Below, one piece after another: positions 1 to 9,517 of a DNA stretch of 39,221 nucleotides. How positions within the stretch are numbered: position 1 is the first letter of the stretch; each line of letters starts with the position of its first letter. The notes beneath the pieces are model-generated. The model was not told the origin of the DNA. It was given only the letters and a program-made list of their open reading frames with translations, and made no database searches. The stretch is from Cylindrobasidium torrendii FP15055 ss-10 (taxonomy: Eukaryota > Basidiomycota > Agaricomycetes > Agaricales > Physalacriaceae): positions 1 to 39,221 of the forward strand of contig KN880657.1 of assembly GCA_000934385.1 (NCBI GenBank), given 5' to 3'. A program made the position numbers and the translations under genes.

Positions 1-853
1 GAAATTGCTTGGTCTCAACTTCGCCGACGCTTGGCTCCTGGGCTAGAGGATGTTCTTAGTGAATACGAGCGCAACCCCACCATCAGATATGAGCCCTCCG
101 ATCCTTTGCAATAGTGAGTATTCCACTCACAAATGGCCGCGCACTAACTTTGTTGTTCAGCGCAGTCTTCAAGTGGCTTTTTATTGATCTAGTTCAAGCT
201 GAGCTCGATTCATATTCTGATCGCATTAACAACATGGCTAAAAGAAGACAACGTGACAAGATTCTCCCTCAGGGAGGAAGCCCGAACGATATAGAGGAGT
301 ACCCCGAAGAGTATAACTCTCGCAACTTCAAGGTATGTGCTCAGAAGTATACAAACGACACGCTCTCATGAAATAGCTTCTTGTGAACCCGGACGCTGAA
401 TATCTGAAGGAGGCCGAAGCTTTATACGCTCCACCCGATCATGGGACTTTTGAGAAAGTTCCTCCTGCCTTTCATGTTCGAATTCACCGCATATACACCT
501 CAATCGGCTGCCCTGAAATCAGCGATCTCACTGTGTGGCGTGTCTATATGCAGCTTTTGGAGGGCTTAGAAAGGGAACTAGAGGAAGAGGCTTATTTAGA
601 GGATTTTGAGCTGGCTGGGTTTGTTGAGGTCGATCCAGTTGCAGTTGGACCCGAGTTGGAGGGCTTACAGGGCGAGTTGAAGGGACTCAAGGAGCTCGAG
701 ACTGGCGGAGACGACGAGTACCAAGGAGGTCTCAATAATGGCAGAGGCGAGACCCCCGAGCCAGAGGAAGGGGTTGACTTAGCCGGCTATGGAATCATGA
801 CCGACGAGGATGACTCGGGTGATGAGGAAGATGGGACTGGTGACGACTTCTGA
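1..853 (+). CDS. Integrase-core-domain protein, C-terminal part (5' end outside window)
   Basis: The frame is open from base 1. Three exons (1-113, 161-332, 377-853) join in frame across two short introns with canonical GT-AG ends and give 253 residues to a TGA stop. The layout matches, from memory, the tail of a large agaricomycete family annotated as integrase core (rve) domain proteins: a start like EIAWSQLRRRLAPG, then FKWLFIDLVQAELD, RINNMAKRRQRDKILPQG, LYAPPDH and a final VWRVYMQLLEG. The catalytic DDE core would lie upstream, outside the window, so transposase or integrase activity cannot be judged. The last 90 residues are very acidic (runs of E and D). The family is probably derived from a mobile element. 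Nothing visible here shows terminal repeats. Confidence 0.62.
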
Positions 854-1212
854 CCTTTTTGAATTATTTTTGAGATAATTTCTTTTATGCAGTCTATTAT
901 TTTTACGGTTGCAAAATGTCTAGTTAATTAGGTCCGGCGGCGGCTGTCCCAATACGGCAACTCCGACGCGTTTCGGCCTCCCCTGAAAAGCGTAGCACTC
1001 CGGCTTTCCATACGCGATTGCCGTAGCAATGCTGTTCTCAGGCTGGTGCCGCTTTCTGTCGCCTTTTGAGGTTTATTATCACTGTCGAACTTTCCACGCC
1101 ACGCTCGCCAATCAACAGATACTTACTCAGGCTGATATCCCATCAACAATCAGATTCAGAGAAAAACCCTCAAGTTCAACTTGACGCCCCCCATCACCTA
1201 CTTAGCAGTCTC
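854..1212. other. Intergenic, no gene seen
   Basis: This 359-bp gap has an A/T-rich first part just after the integrase-domain stop, which probably holds its 3' UTR, and a G/C-rich second part. I see no supported coding exon. A frame open upstream of the F-box start lacks an ATG. Confidence 0.5.
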
Positions 1213-2177
1213 ATGAATGCAATACGCGATGGCTCGGGGATCACTCTCCCTGAAGAACTCGTCTTCATGATTCTAGAAGCAGCGGCTGCGTTGTATCCCC
1301 ATACTGCGTCTCGCTTGCTCTTCCTCTCGCGAGCAGCCTGCCTGTGGTGCGTCTTTCATCGGGAGGCAGATGTATTTGATTTCTCACGAGAACCACCCAC
1401 AGGTTTGAGCCCTTCGTCTATCACACGGTCGTTCTGCGTTCGATGGCACAGAGCGACCGATTCATGGCTACGGTCAAGCGACGTCGTCTCAGAGACCCGG
1501 AATTTTTCCAACGCAATGTACGCGTTATTATCTGCAAAATTCCAGGAGGGCAGACACACGACGGCGCTCTAGAGCAAGTGCTACAAGCCTGCAGTCATGT
1601 CGTCCATGTCTCGTGCGCTGCTGCTATTGCTATCTCACAGAGCTTACCTGCCGATGCTCTCCGCTCCCTCCGGTATCTTAATGTCCACGGAGACCATATT
1701 CCGTCCTCACCAACGGTAACACATCTCGTCCTCAGACAATCTCTGGAGCAAATTCGCAGGCCTGCGCTGTCCATGATGCGCCGCCTCCGGTGTTTCCCCA
1801 ATCTCACACATATGTGTCTGAATGTCAAACTTGTGCAGGCCTCCCGGGAGGTAGCCACAGGCGTCCTCGAGGCAGTTCTGTTAGACCGACCTCACAGCCT
1901 CCAGCGCATTGTTGTTGTTTTCCAGTTCGGGATCGCCTGGACATGGGGTGCCATACCCCAGTACCGGATTATCAACGACGTTGTACAAGGCCGTACCACA
2001 CCAATTTGTTTTGCTGTTTTCCCAGCTAGTGTCGAGGCGGAGGTCATGATGTCGCCCAATGTCATTCGCAGTCGAGATGTCGCTGCAGTGCTCGGATGGG
2101 ACATACCGTCTGCAGATACTATATGGACGAGAGCAGAGGCAATGTCTTCCAGCGCAAGCAGGAAAACGGATGTGTAG
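1213..2177 (+). CDS. F-box-like protein, tandem copy 1
   Basis: Two exons (1213-1346 and 1403-2177) joined across a 56-nt phase-2 intron give 302 residues. The start is an ATG shared in sequence context with copy 2. The N-terminus has an F-box-like helix pattern (ITLPEELVFMILEAA, then ASRLLFLSRAACLW), followed by FEPFVYHTVVLRSMAQ and an LRR-like middle (FPNLTHMCLNV). This is the layout of the large agaricomycete F-box-like family, whose members are thought to recruit substrates to SCF ubiquitin ligases through Skp1. The substrate is unknown. The intron call is firm: it restores the EPFVYHT block in frame and has the same position and length in copy 2. The gene looks intact. No regulatory site was recognised. 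Confidence 0.75.
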
Positions 2178-3718
2178 GGGCATTGAAGCATGGCGGTGGA
2201 TGCGTTTTGTATTCAGACTGACTATGGGACACAGCAGATACTTAGTTGTATCCGAATTACATGTATTATCTTCTATTTTCGGGCAATTTGCCTACATAGT
2301 GCATAGTAGACCAATTCTCAAGATCTCAAGCCCAGTGAGAATCGACTACGAGAAATACAGAAAAATACGGGATTTCCCGGTGTAGGCAGGCTACTTCTGC
2401 AGCTTACAGAATGAGTGCCTTCTGCTGAAATTTACTGGAATCTGCGGTGAATCCGTATGAGATTCCCGGGTTTGCACAGGCTCGAGCTATACTTAGGACC
2501 TTTGTCTTCGAACTGTCACCAGAGCACGCCTGACTATGGGCATGTTGACTTAGCATGAAATTACCCATCGTTCGCTTCGCAATCACCAGAGTGATCGGTC
2601 CAGCAACTCATATTGTCTCTACACCACCACAAGCCGCGAAAAAAAGGCGGGATTCGGAGAAGGGGATGGGTAGTGGAAGCAGGCAAGTGCATTGCTTTCT
2701 GCCGCTTGTCGCCTCTAATTGTCCACGTCGTTTGCAGCTGCGTGCCCGCCGACGCGGACACTGAGGCTAAGGTGTGTTGTTTCAACATATCGCCTTGCTC
2801 TATCTCATCTCGCCTTGTCCCTCCGCCCTATAACACAGTATACTTGCACGTTTCCGGTCGATACTGCATTATCATTGTTCTTCGCGTTGTTAACCGACCC
2901 CAGAAGGATGGGATAATTCCGAGCGGAGGGAACAGAGCAAATGAGACGCGTACATGGTCGAGATGGTGCGCACACACTTACAGCCACTCTTCCCATTGCT
3001 TACAATCACTCAGGTCGACAGCAGGTTCCTAACGCGCGACACGAGATGGCAGGCAAGGGGACTAAGTTCGCGATGGATGGTCACGGCGGACGCGCCGGTT
3101 TGGCGGGGTTTGATTCCATTGCAGCTGCGAGTCGCGGCCTCTATGTGTACATAGTTTGTCTATATGCGCTGTTGTCTACCCAGCTACTCTGTAATTTTAT
3201 TGCTATTCAAAAATCCCCGAAAGTGCCTATATGTCAACCAGTCATTGTCCGGAAATACCTGAAGAGACCAGTAAATCCCTGCGGGAACAGTTATAAATAA
3301 AACTCAGCGAGCTTGTCTGCCCAGGTCCTGCCTGTCACGTCCTGTAGAAAGCGGCAAAATCTCACGCTCACAACTGGTGAGAGGCAAAATTCCGGTAAAT
3401 CTCGTTTGTGCTGTCAAATGCTGAGATTTGCGTACAAGGTCTGTCAGGACCGAAATACTCCGTAGCAGGTTCTCACTGGGTCTCAAGGCTTGCGGGCAAC
3501 TGATCGTCAAAATCAACTGCCGCTGTGAGCTACCACAATGCTCAGCTCGAGTACTCCATGCATACATTTTCGCGTTAGCTTTCACACACACAAAGAGAAG
3601 AATAATTCAAAATCAGGATGGAAATATTGATCGACCGTCAACGGATATGTATTATGTATATTGCAATTGTAATGATCAATCAAGCTCATCTTGCCTCCTC
3701 CCATCAACTAGCAGTCTC
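2178..3718. other. Long intergenic between the F-box paralogues
   Basis: I found no supported gene in these 1.5 kb. Several open frames exist on both strands, but none shows splice-linked continuity or a recognisable motif, and they overlap each other. The last 30 bp before the copy 2 ATG resemble the bases before the copy 1 ATG (CATCA, then AGCAGTCTC), so the duplicated unit begins a little upstream of the start codon. Confidence 0.4.
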
Positions 3719-4680
3719 ATGAATGCAATACGCAATGGCTCGGATGTCACTCTCCCTGCAGAGGTAATCTTCATGATTCTAGAAGCAGTTGCAGTCGCGT
3801 TATATCCACATTCTGCGTCTCGCTTGCTCCTCATCTCACGAGCGGCCTGCCAGTGGTGTGTCTTTCATCGAGACGAACATGGCTTCGGTTTCTCATAACA
3901 ACCGCACCAAGGCTAGAGCCCTTTGTCTATCATACCATTGTTCTGCGGTCTCTGGCGCAGAGCAACCGGTTCAAGACGACGGTGAGGCAACGTCGCCTCA
4001 GAGATCCAGAATTCTTCCATCGCAATGTGCGCGTCGTTATTTGTAAACTTCCGAGGGGCGGCGTGCATGACGGTACCCTCAAACATCTGCTGAAAGCCTG
4101 CAATCACGTTGTCCATGTATCATGCGCTGCTACAACCATCGCGCAAGCACTCCCCACTGGTGCTCTCCGCTCCCTTCGATATCTCAACGCGCATGGAGAC
4201 CATGTTCCTTCGTCACCAACTGTAACACACCTCGTTCTCAGACAATTCTCGGAGCAGTTCCAAGCGCAGTCCATGATGGAGCGCATCAAACGGTGTCTCC
4301 CCAACCTCACACATCTTTGTCTGGATGTCGAACTTTTGCACGGCTACAGGGAGGCGGTCGCAGGCGTTCTCAACGCGGTTCTTGCGGACCCACCCCCCAA
4401 GATGCAACGCATCATTGTCGTTTTCCAGTTCGTATTGGCCTGGTTATGGGGTATGGCGGCGCAGCACAAAATCCTGGACGCCGCTATACGCAAAACTGTA
4501 GGAGAAGGCCGAACCATGCCAGTTTGTTTTGCTGTCCTGCCGCCCAGCGTCGATGAAGAGGTTTCAACTTACCAGGTCATCCCCAGTCGAGATGTCGCTG
4601 CTGTTCTGGGATGGGACACGCCCTCTCTAGTAGATAACATATGGACGAGAGCGGAAGTCTTGTCACCTTGCACCGAATAA
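3719..4680 (+). CDS. F-box-like protein, tandem copy 2
   Basis: Exons 3719-3855 and 3912-4680 join across a 56-nt phase-2 intron and give 301 residues. It is colinear with copy 1 over its whole length: same start (MNAIR), F-box-like segment (VTLPAEVIFMILEAV), EPFVYHTIVLRS, RRLRDPEFF, VTHLVLRQ, the SRDVAAVLGWD block near the end and IWTRAE. Differences are spread throughout, so the duplication is not very recent. Unspliced, the first exon runs into a stop after GFGFS, so the intron is needed. The acceptor is a less common AAG. By family the role would be an SCF substrate adaptor; the substrate is unknown. Both copies look intact. Confidence 0.75.
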
Positions 4681-4782
4681 AACCGGACAAGGACTATGTA
4701 GATGGATTGACGGAGGTCCAAGTCGAGCGTTCTGTATCGGGTTGCAGACAATGTTACATGCTTACATCGCGAGCCCAGTATA

Positions 4783-5396
4783 TTATTTTCCGGTTGCTAG
4801 CGATGGCGTCTGGCTAAGTGTAAACTGCCACCAGAGGACCATGCTGAGTCCGAGTATGCCATGCACGGTTCCCCACACAGTCTCCGGTATAATATTATAT
4901 CTATGTTTTCCCTGTCAGCTCACTCTCAGCGTCGAAGAGAACGAGAAAAGACGCACCCCTCAGCAAGAGTCCCAAACGAATGTGGGATAATGCGCGGAGC
5001 CTGGTAGAGCACCGTCGAGCACGCCGAATGGTAGATACACAACCCGATAGCCAGCGCGCGCTTGCCCGGGAGGAAATCTGCGCAACCGCGTGAGCCTGTC
5101 ATGCGCATTGACCACGTTACTCCCAGGGAAAGGACGAACCAGGGAGTCCGTAGCAGAGGAAAGACGTCGCACAGCTTCCAAGGAGAAGGAGAGAGTACAG
5201 CTTCATTAAAACCAGTGTTGTGTTTGTAAGCTGCAAGAATGGCAGAGACGCTGGGTTCCAGATTCCTTGGATGGCGAGTGGCATTTCAACCATGCAATGC
5301 AGGATGAATACGATAGAACTTTCGTTTATCAGTCCGGGTCTTCCTTTTGTCACAGTCGACTCACAGCGGGCTACGAGGTGGCATCGGTTGGGACAT
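4783..5396 (-). CDS. Small four-TM membrane protein, uncharacterised conserved family
   Basis: Four exons on the minus strand (5396-5365, 5318-5140, 5077-4957, 4900-4783) join across 46, 62 and 56-nt introns into 149 residues. The total of 450 nt is in frame. The protein starts MSQPMPPRSPL and has four hydrophobic segments. Recognisable blocks are MPLAIQGIWNP, LPFLQLTNTTLVLMKLYSLL, FLPGKRALAIGLCIYH, QAPRIIPHSFG and PETVWGTVHGILGLSMVLWWQ. I recall homologous short hypothetical proteins in other agaricomycetes with the same order of blocks, but no assigned function. Likely an integral membrane protein of unknown compartment. It lies tail to tail with F-box copy 2 (102 bp between stops) and about 200 bp upstream of the end of the RSC8 gene. 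Confidence 0.72.
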
Positions 5397-5594
5397 GGTG
5401 GTGGGTACACAACAAAACGCAAGACGTGCTTCATTTCGGAATTTGATCATTTTCTCCTTATCAAGGTACCCAAGGGCGGAGGAGATAACGATACATAGAC
5501 ACCGCGGCACAGTCACACACACACAGGGACTCACATAAAAATATACGGCGCGAGTAAAGTACAAGAAAGCAAACATGGGAAAGGGAACTCTACT

Positions 5595-7525
5595 CTACAT
5601 GAGTTGCAGCATGTTGGCGTCTGGCAGAGGGCCCATTGTCCCATCCATCATCATCGTCGGTTGAACCTGGTTCACTATCGTACCCTGTCCCGACACACCC
5701 ATCGACACGTCCATCGGCACCGTGCCCGTCTGTGCAATCTGCGTCCTGAGGGTGTCCATCGTCCGCTTAATGCTAAGGCGCTCCTGCACAAGCGCCAGGC
5801 GCTGACTCTCCAACGTTTTACGCTCCTCTTCCAGAATATCCTCCAGCTCCTCAAATTGCGACATCTTCAGCTCCAACTTGCTGAGCGTAAGCTTGATCAT
5901 AGTTGCAAGCGTCGACTTGATTTGCACTTCCTCCGCATCCGCCAGAGAGCTCGCAGCCTTGGCAGACGACTTGAGGGCGAGCTCAGCAGCGCGTTGGACC
6001 TTGGTGTGAGGGATGGTCTTTGGGGTGGATCCTTCGCCATTTTTAACCTTCTCTTCGGATTTGTCTTCGTCCATCACATCGTCCCCGTCCTTGGCGCTGT
6101 TGTCCGTAAGCTCATGCAGTGCAGTTTTAGCGGCTTCAGACGCAACACCGGGGCTCACGACGCCTGCCAGAAATGCGACAACACTCATGACAGGGTTGTC
6201 CGCCTGTTCGAACGGTACCCGACCGAATCGCAACGGGCCCATGGAGCCCTCGCTGTTGAGGTATTGGTCTTCAATAGGCAACTCCAAGAATTTGCGAATG
6301 CATTGTTGAGCGGATTTGGTGAGGACGTGCTCTTCAATTTTGCCCCAATCATCGTCGTACATTTCGATAGCTTCGAGAAGGAGCAAAGTCTCTTGGTCCG
6401 ACCAGTGGTCACTCTCCGTGGCGGGTGTGTTGCTGGTGAGCTTGACGAAGTCGCCCGAAAACATATGTGATGGAAAACGACCGTCGAGGTAGCAGGGTGG
6501 GCACAACGTAAACTTTTTGTCCTTGAGGGAGTGGTAGCGAACGAGTGTGCAGTCAGAGCCACAGGTGTCGCATGAATGGAGGCCGCTGGCAGGAAGATTG
6601 GGTTCGGTGGAGTTGGCGAGGTCTTTGGCTTCAGATGGCGTAACCTGCTTGCTCGACTTCGAGGTAGTCTGGTAGATGGAGTTGCGGAGTGCAAGCGAGG
6701 CGGGGGTGGACGACTCAGCCTTTTGGCCGCCATTGACCGTTCCAGGCTTGTTGTCGGGGCGCGTTCCAGGGTGCAAAGACTGTAGTCCTCGAGGGGTATC
6801 GAGAATAACACGGAAATGACCAGTAAATGGCGGTACCAGCGCTGCAGGTCTTTGCTCTGGGTCGATCTGTATGCATGTTAGCTAAACGATGGGATGACTA
6901 AACCACAACTGACTTGGTAGTTGATGAGACCCCATTGCTCGAGGAACGCGTGTACGCGCATGATAGCACAGACATCACCTGCGAGATTGCGACGGCAGGC
7001 GGTGACGGTGAGATATTCGATAGGACGAAGTCGGTAGGTGTTGATCATAAAGTCGCGGTAGTCCTTGTAAATGGAAGGCGTTTTGGAGCGATTCCGCGAG
7101 TTGAAAAACTCGGGGAGGGCGCGGCGTTCGACTTGATGGATCTTGCCCATGTCGAACCACGAAGTGTACGATGGGATGATGACTTCATGGGTCTGCGCAG
7201 CCAAATACTTGCGCGCTTGCTCTTCCAACCTACGGCGCGTCGCCTCCGTTGCTGCTATATCCTCCGCGTCATTCTCTTGCTCGTCACCACTTCCAGCATC
7301 GTCATCTCCCATAGTAATATCCCCTGCTTCTTCCCCCCGAGGAGGACCTGAGCTTCCCTCACTGACCAAGTTTCCAATATCGGTTGACTGGAGAGGCTCT
7401 GTCTCGTGGCGCTTTCCAAGGGCATTGTCGGGGTCGACGGCAACGGCTCCTTCTGCTTCAGCGAAGCGGGCGCGTTTAGCGTCTGACTCGGCGGACGGCG
7501 AAGGTTGACGCTTTGGAGAGCTCAT
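5595..7525 (-). CDS. RSC8: SWI/SNF-RSC chromatin remodelling subunit, SWI3/RSC8/SMARCC type
   Basis: Two exons (7525-6914 and 6866-5595; 48-nt intron) encode 627 residues. A SWIRM domain lies at about 113-204 ([36 protein letters not shown]), with the intron exactly at its end. A ZZ-type zinc finger follows at about 302-335 (CDTCGSDC, then CPPCY), then a SANT domain at about 356-405 ([21 protein letters not shown]). A C-terminal coiled coil ([18 protein letters not shown]) would pair two copies. This order is diagnostic of the core scaffold subunit of nuclear SWI/SNF or RSC remodellers; which of the two complexes cannot be decided from sequence alone. The N-terminal 100 residues are acidic and low complexity. 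The gene is divergent from PEX19, with 212 bp between the starts. Confidence 0.93.
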
Positions 7526-7737
7526 GATGGCGTCTGGAAAGCTCAAGTGGCTGTGCCAGCAGGTTTGGACATGCCAAACAAACTCACTGAATCGAGTAAC
7601 TGTGGCGCAGGGCCATTGCCTCCGCGGAAATCCATTCACATGCGCATGCCCCGCGATCAGAAGGCGCATACCCGAGTGTCACCCTTGTCTCTGCTCCCCC
7701 AACACCTTTAGTCGCCAGCAAATCACATACAAACGCG
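7526..7737. promoter_or_regulatory. Shared bidirectional promoter region RSC8 / PEX19
   Basis: Only 212 bp separate the two divergent start codons, so both promoters and both 5' UTRs must share this stretch. I see no clear TATA box on either side, as expected for housekeeping genes. Confidence 0.5.
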
Positions 7738-8845
7738 ATGGCAACAACTGAGAGCCCGAAGACTGCTGTGGATGACAACTTTGACGACTTTGACGGTGTG
7801 TGTCCATCTCGTCGTCGTGAACTACGAGTTAAGGCGTGGAACAGATGTTCTTGACGAATTCAACACATCCTCTGCTTCGCTTGCCCCGCCTGAGCCCCAT
7901 AGCGGTACGCGCGCGCGGACAAACACTTGCGTCGAGCCGCCCGCAACTATGCCAGGGAAGGGCGCTTCGAATCTCGCGGATCTCAGCGAAGAGGACCTAT
8001 CGTCTGACTTTGCGAAGGAGCTCGCAAAAGGCATGGAGGAGCTCATGAAGGATCTCCAGCTGGGCATACCCGAGCAAGCTGAGGGACAGACCGACGAAGA
8101 GAAGGAACGCCAGCTCAAGGCTGCATGGGAGGCCATGCTCGTCGAGGGTATGAACAGCAACAACTTGGACGGACTGAACAATGCGCAAGAGTTCAACCCT
8201 GGGGACAAGTCTTCCGCAGGTGCTGGCAAGGGCGACTTCCAGAGCAAGATCCAGGAAACTATGCGCAAGCTCAAGGAGGGCGACGGTGCATCATCATCAT
8301 CTGTCAGTGGACATCGAAGCCATCCTCAGACACTCACCTTGTCTTAGAATGATCCTGACATGGAAGCGCTTGAGGCACTGCTCAAGGACTTAGGCATGGG
8401 CGAAGGAGGCGACGCTGGTGGAAACGAAGACCAAATCGCCGATGTGCTAGAGAAGATGATGGGCCAGCTGCTTTCAAAAGACATCCTCTACGACTCCCTG
8501 AAGGAGCTCAACGACAAATATCCCGGATACCTCGCCAACCCTCCTGCACCCATACCCGAGGATGACCGGAAGCGTTACGAGGCGCAAATGGCCGCCGTAG
8601 ACAAGATCATCAAGACGTTCGACTCTCCTTCATACAGCGACAGCAACGCGTTGGAGGTCAAGAAGATCGTGGATTTGATGAGCGAGGTGAGTCGCCGTAC
8701 AATGTATTCACTTCTGGATGCTGATGACGCTCAGATGCAATCCTATGGTTCCCCACCAGACAGCATAATGGGACCCATGCCTCCAGGAATGGGGCTAGGA
8801 CCAGACGGAAAGCCTCAGGTTCCTCCAGAATGCAGCGTCATGTAA
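7738..8845 (+). CDS. PEX19: Peroxin 19, farnesylated receptor for peroxisomal membrane proteins
   Basis: Four exons (7738-7795, 7845-8302, 8348-8686, 8735-8845) give 321 residues. The acidic N-terminus reads DDFDDVLDEFN, the Pex3-binding type of segment. The middle has LSSDFAKELAKGMEELMKDL, and the C-terminal half has KDILYDSLKELNDKYPGYL, the conserved Pex19 core that binds membrane-protein signals. The protein ends in CSVM, a CaaX box for farnesylation. Pex19 is a mainly cytosolic chaperone that delivers peroxisomal membrane proteins to Pex3. The first intron choice restores DDVLDEFN. The third intron (48 nt) is free of stops and in frame, so a longer isoform is possible. Start spacing from RSC8 suggests a shared promoter. 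Confidence 0.94.
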
Positions 8846-9517
8846 AGACTTGAAAACTTGGATAAAAAACATGTATTTCTATCTGGACCAGTGGACTGAA
8901 GATATTCAATGCTCTCTGGTCGTGGTACCCTCGAAATCCAATTGGTGTGGCCGTGTGATATGTTACCTGGCACCTGGACATAAGGATTCGGCAATGAACA
9001 AGGGATATGCTCCTGCGACCGTCATCACGAGACGCGCGACAAAGCGTTGTGTCGCATCTCAGAACAATGGACACACAATCAAATGGTTTGCAGGGGTTGC
9101 ACTGTTGTGAACGGCCTCGAATGAGTCAAACATAGATAGACGAATGCACTACATGTGACCTGAGGAATGGGACGCTTCCTCATCCATTGCAGTTCAAAGT
9201 CCCGAAGGACACCACTGCCTATCCATGCATTTGCCGCCGCAAACCTCAGGGACAATCAATCAATCCCCCCGAGATTCGTAGCCTCGTGCTACGATCGACG
9301 AATTTGCAATTCCCCCGCCTCCAAAAGCCGAGTGGCACAAGAACACCAACAACATGGATAAAGATGAGAATGTGAACGAGGGAAGTTGTGTATGCAAAGG
9401 GTAAAGACCGAAGGAGTGTGTATGTGTGTGTATGAATGTAAATACCGTGTTTTGGGAGTATGAAATTCCAAGAAATGCAAGTATACTAATAACAGGGAAA
9501 GAGCCGAGGGAACCAGT
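8846..9517. other. Intergenic between convergent PEX19 and P450
   Basis: This 672-bp stretch must hold the 3' UTRs of both genes. A short TG-rich tract lies near 9415-9440. No gene, tRNA or repeat could be supported. Confidence 0.4.

Noticed and set aside
2404..3591. Overlapping frames in the F-box interval, considered as a third decayed F-box copy
   Set aside because: None of the conserved blocks (EPFVYHT, RDPEFF, SRDVAAVLGWD) was found on either strand.
5604..6470. 288-codon plus-strand open frame
   Set aside because: It is antisense to the RSC8 coding exon, and its composition follows that gene's codons. No motif or splice partner.
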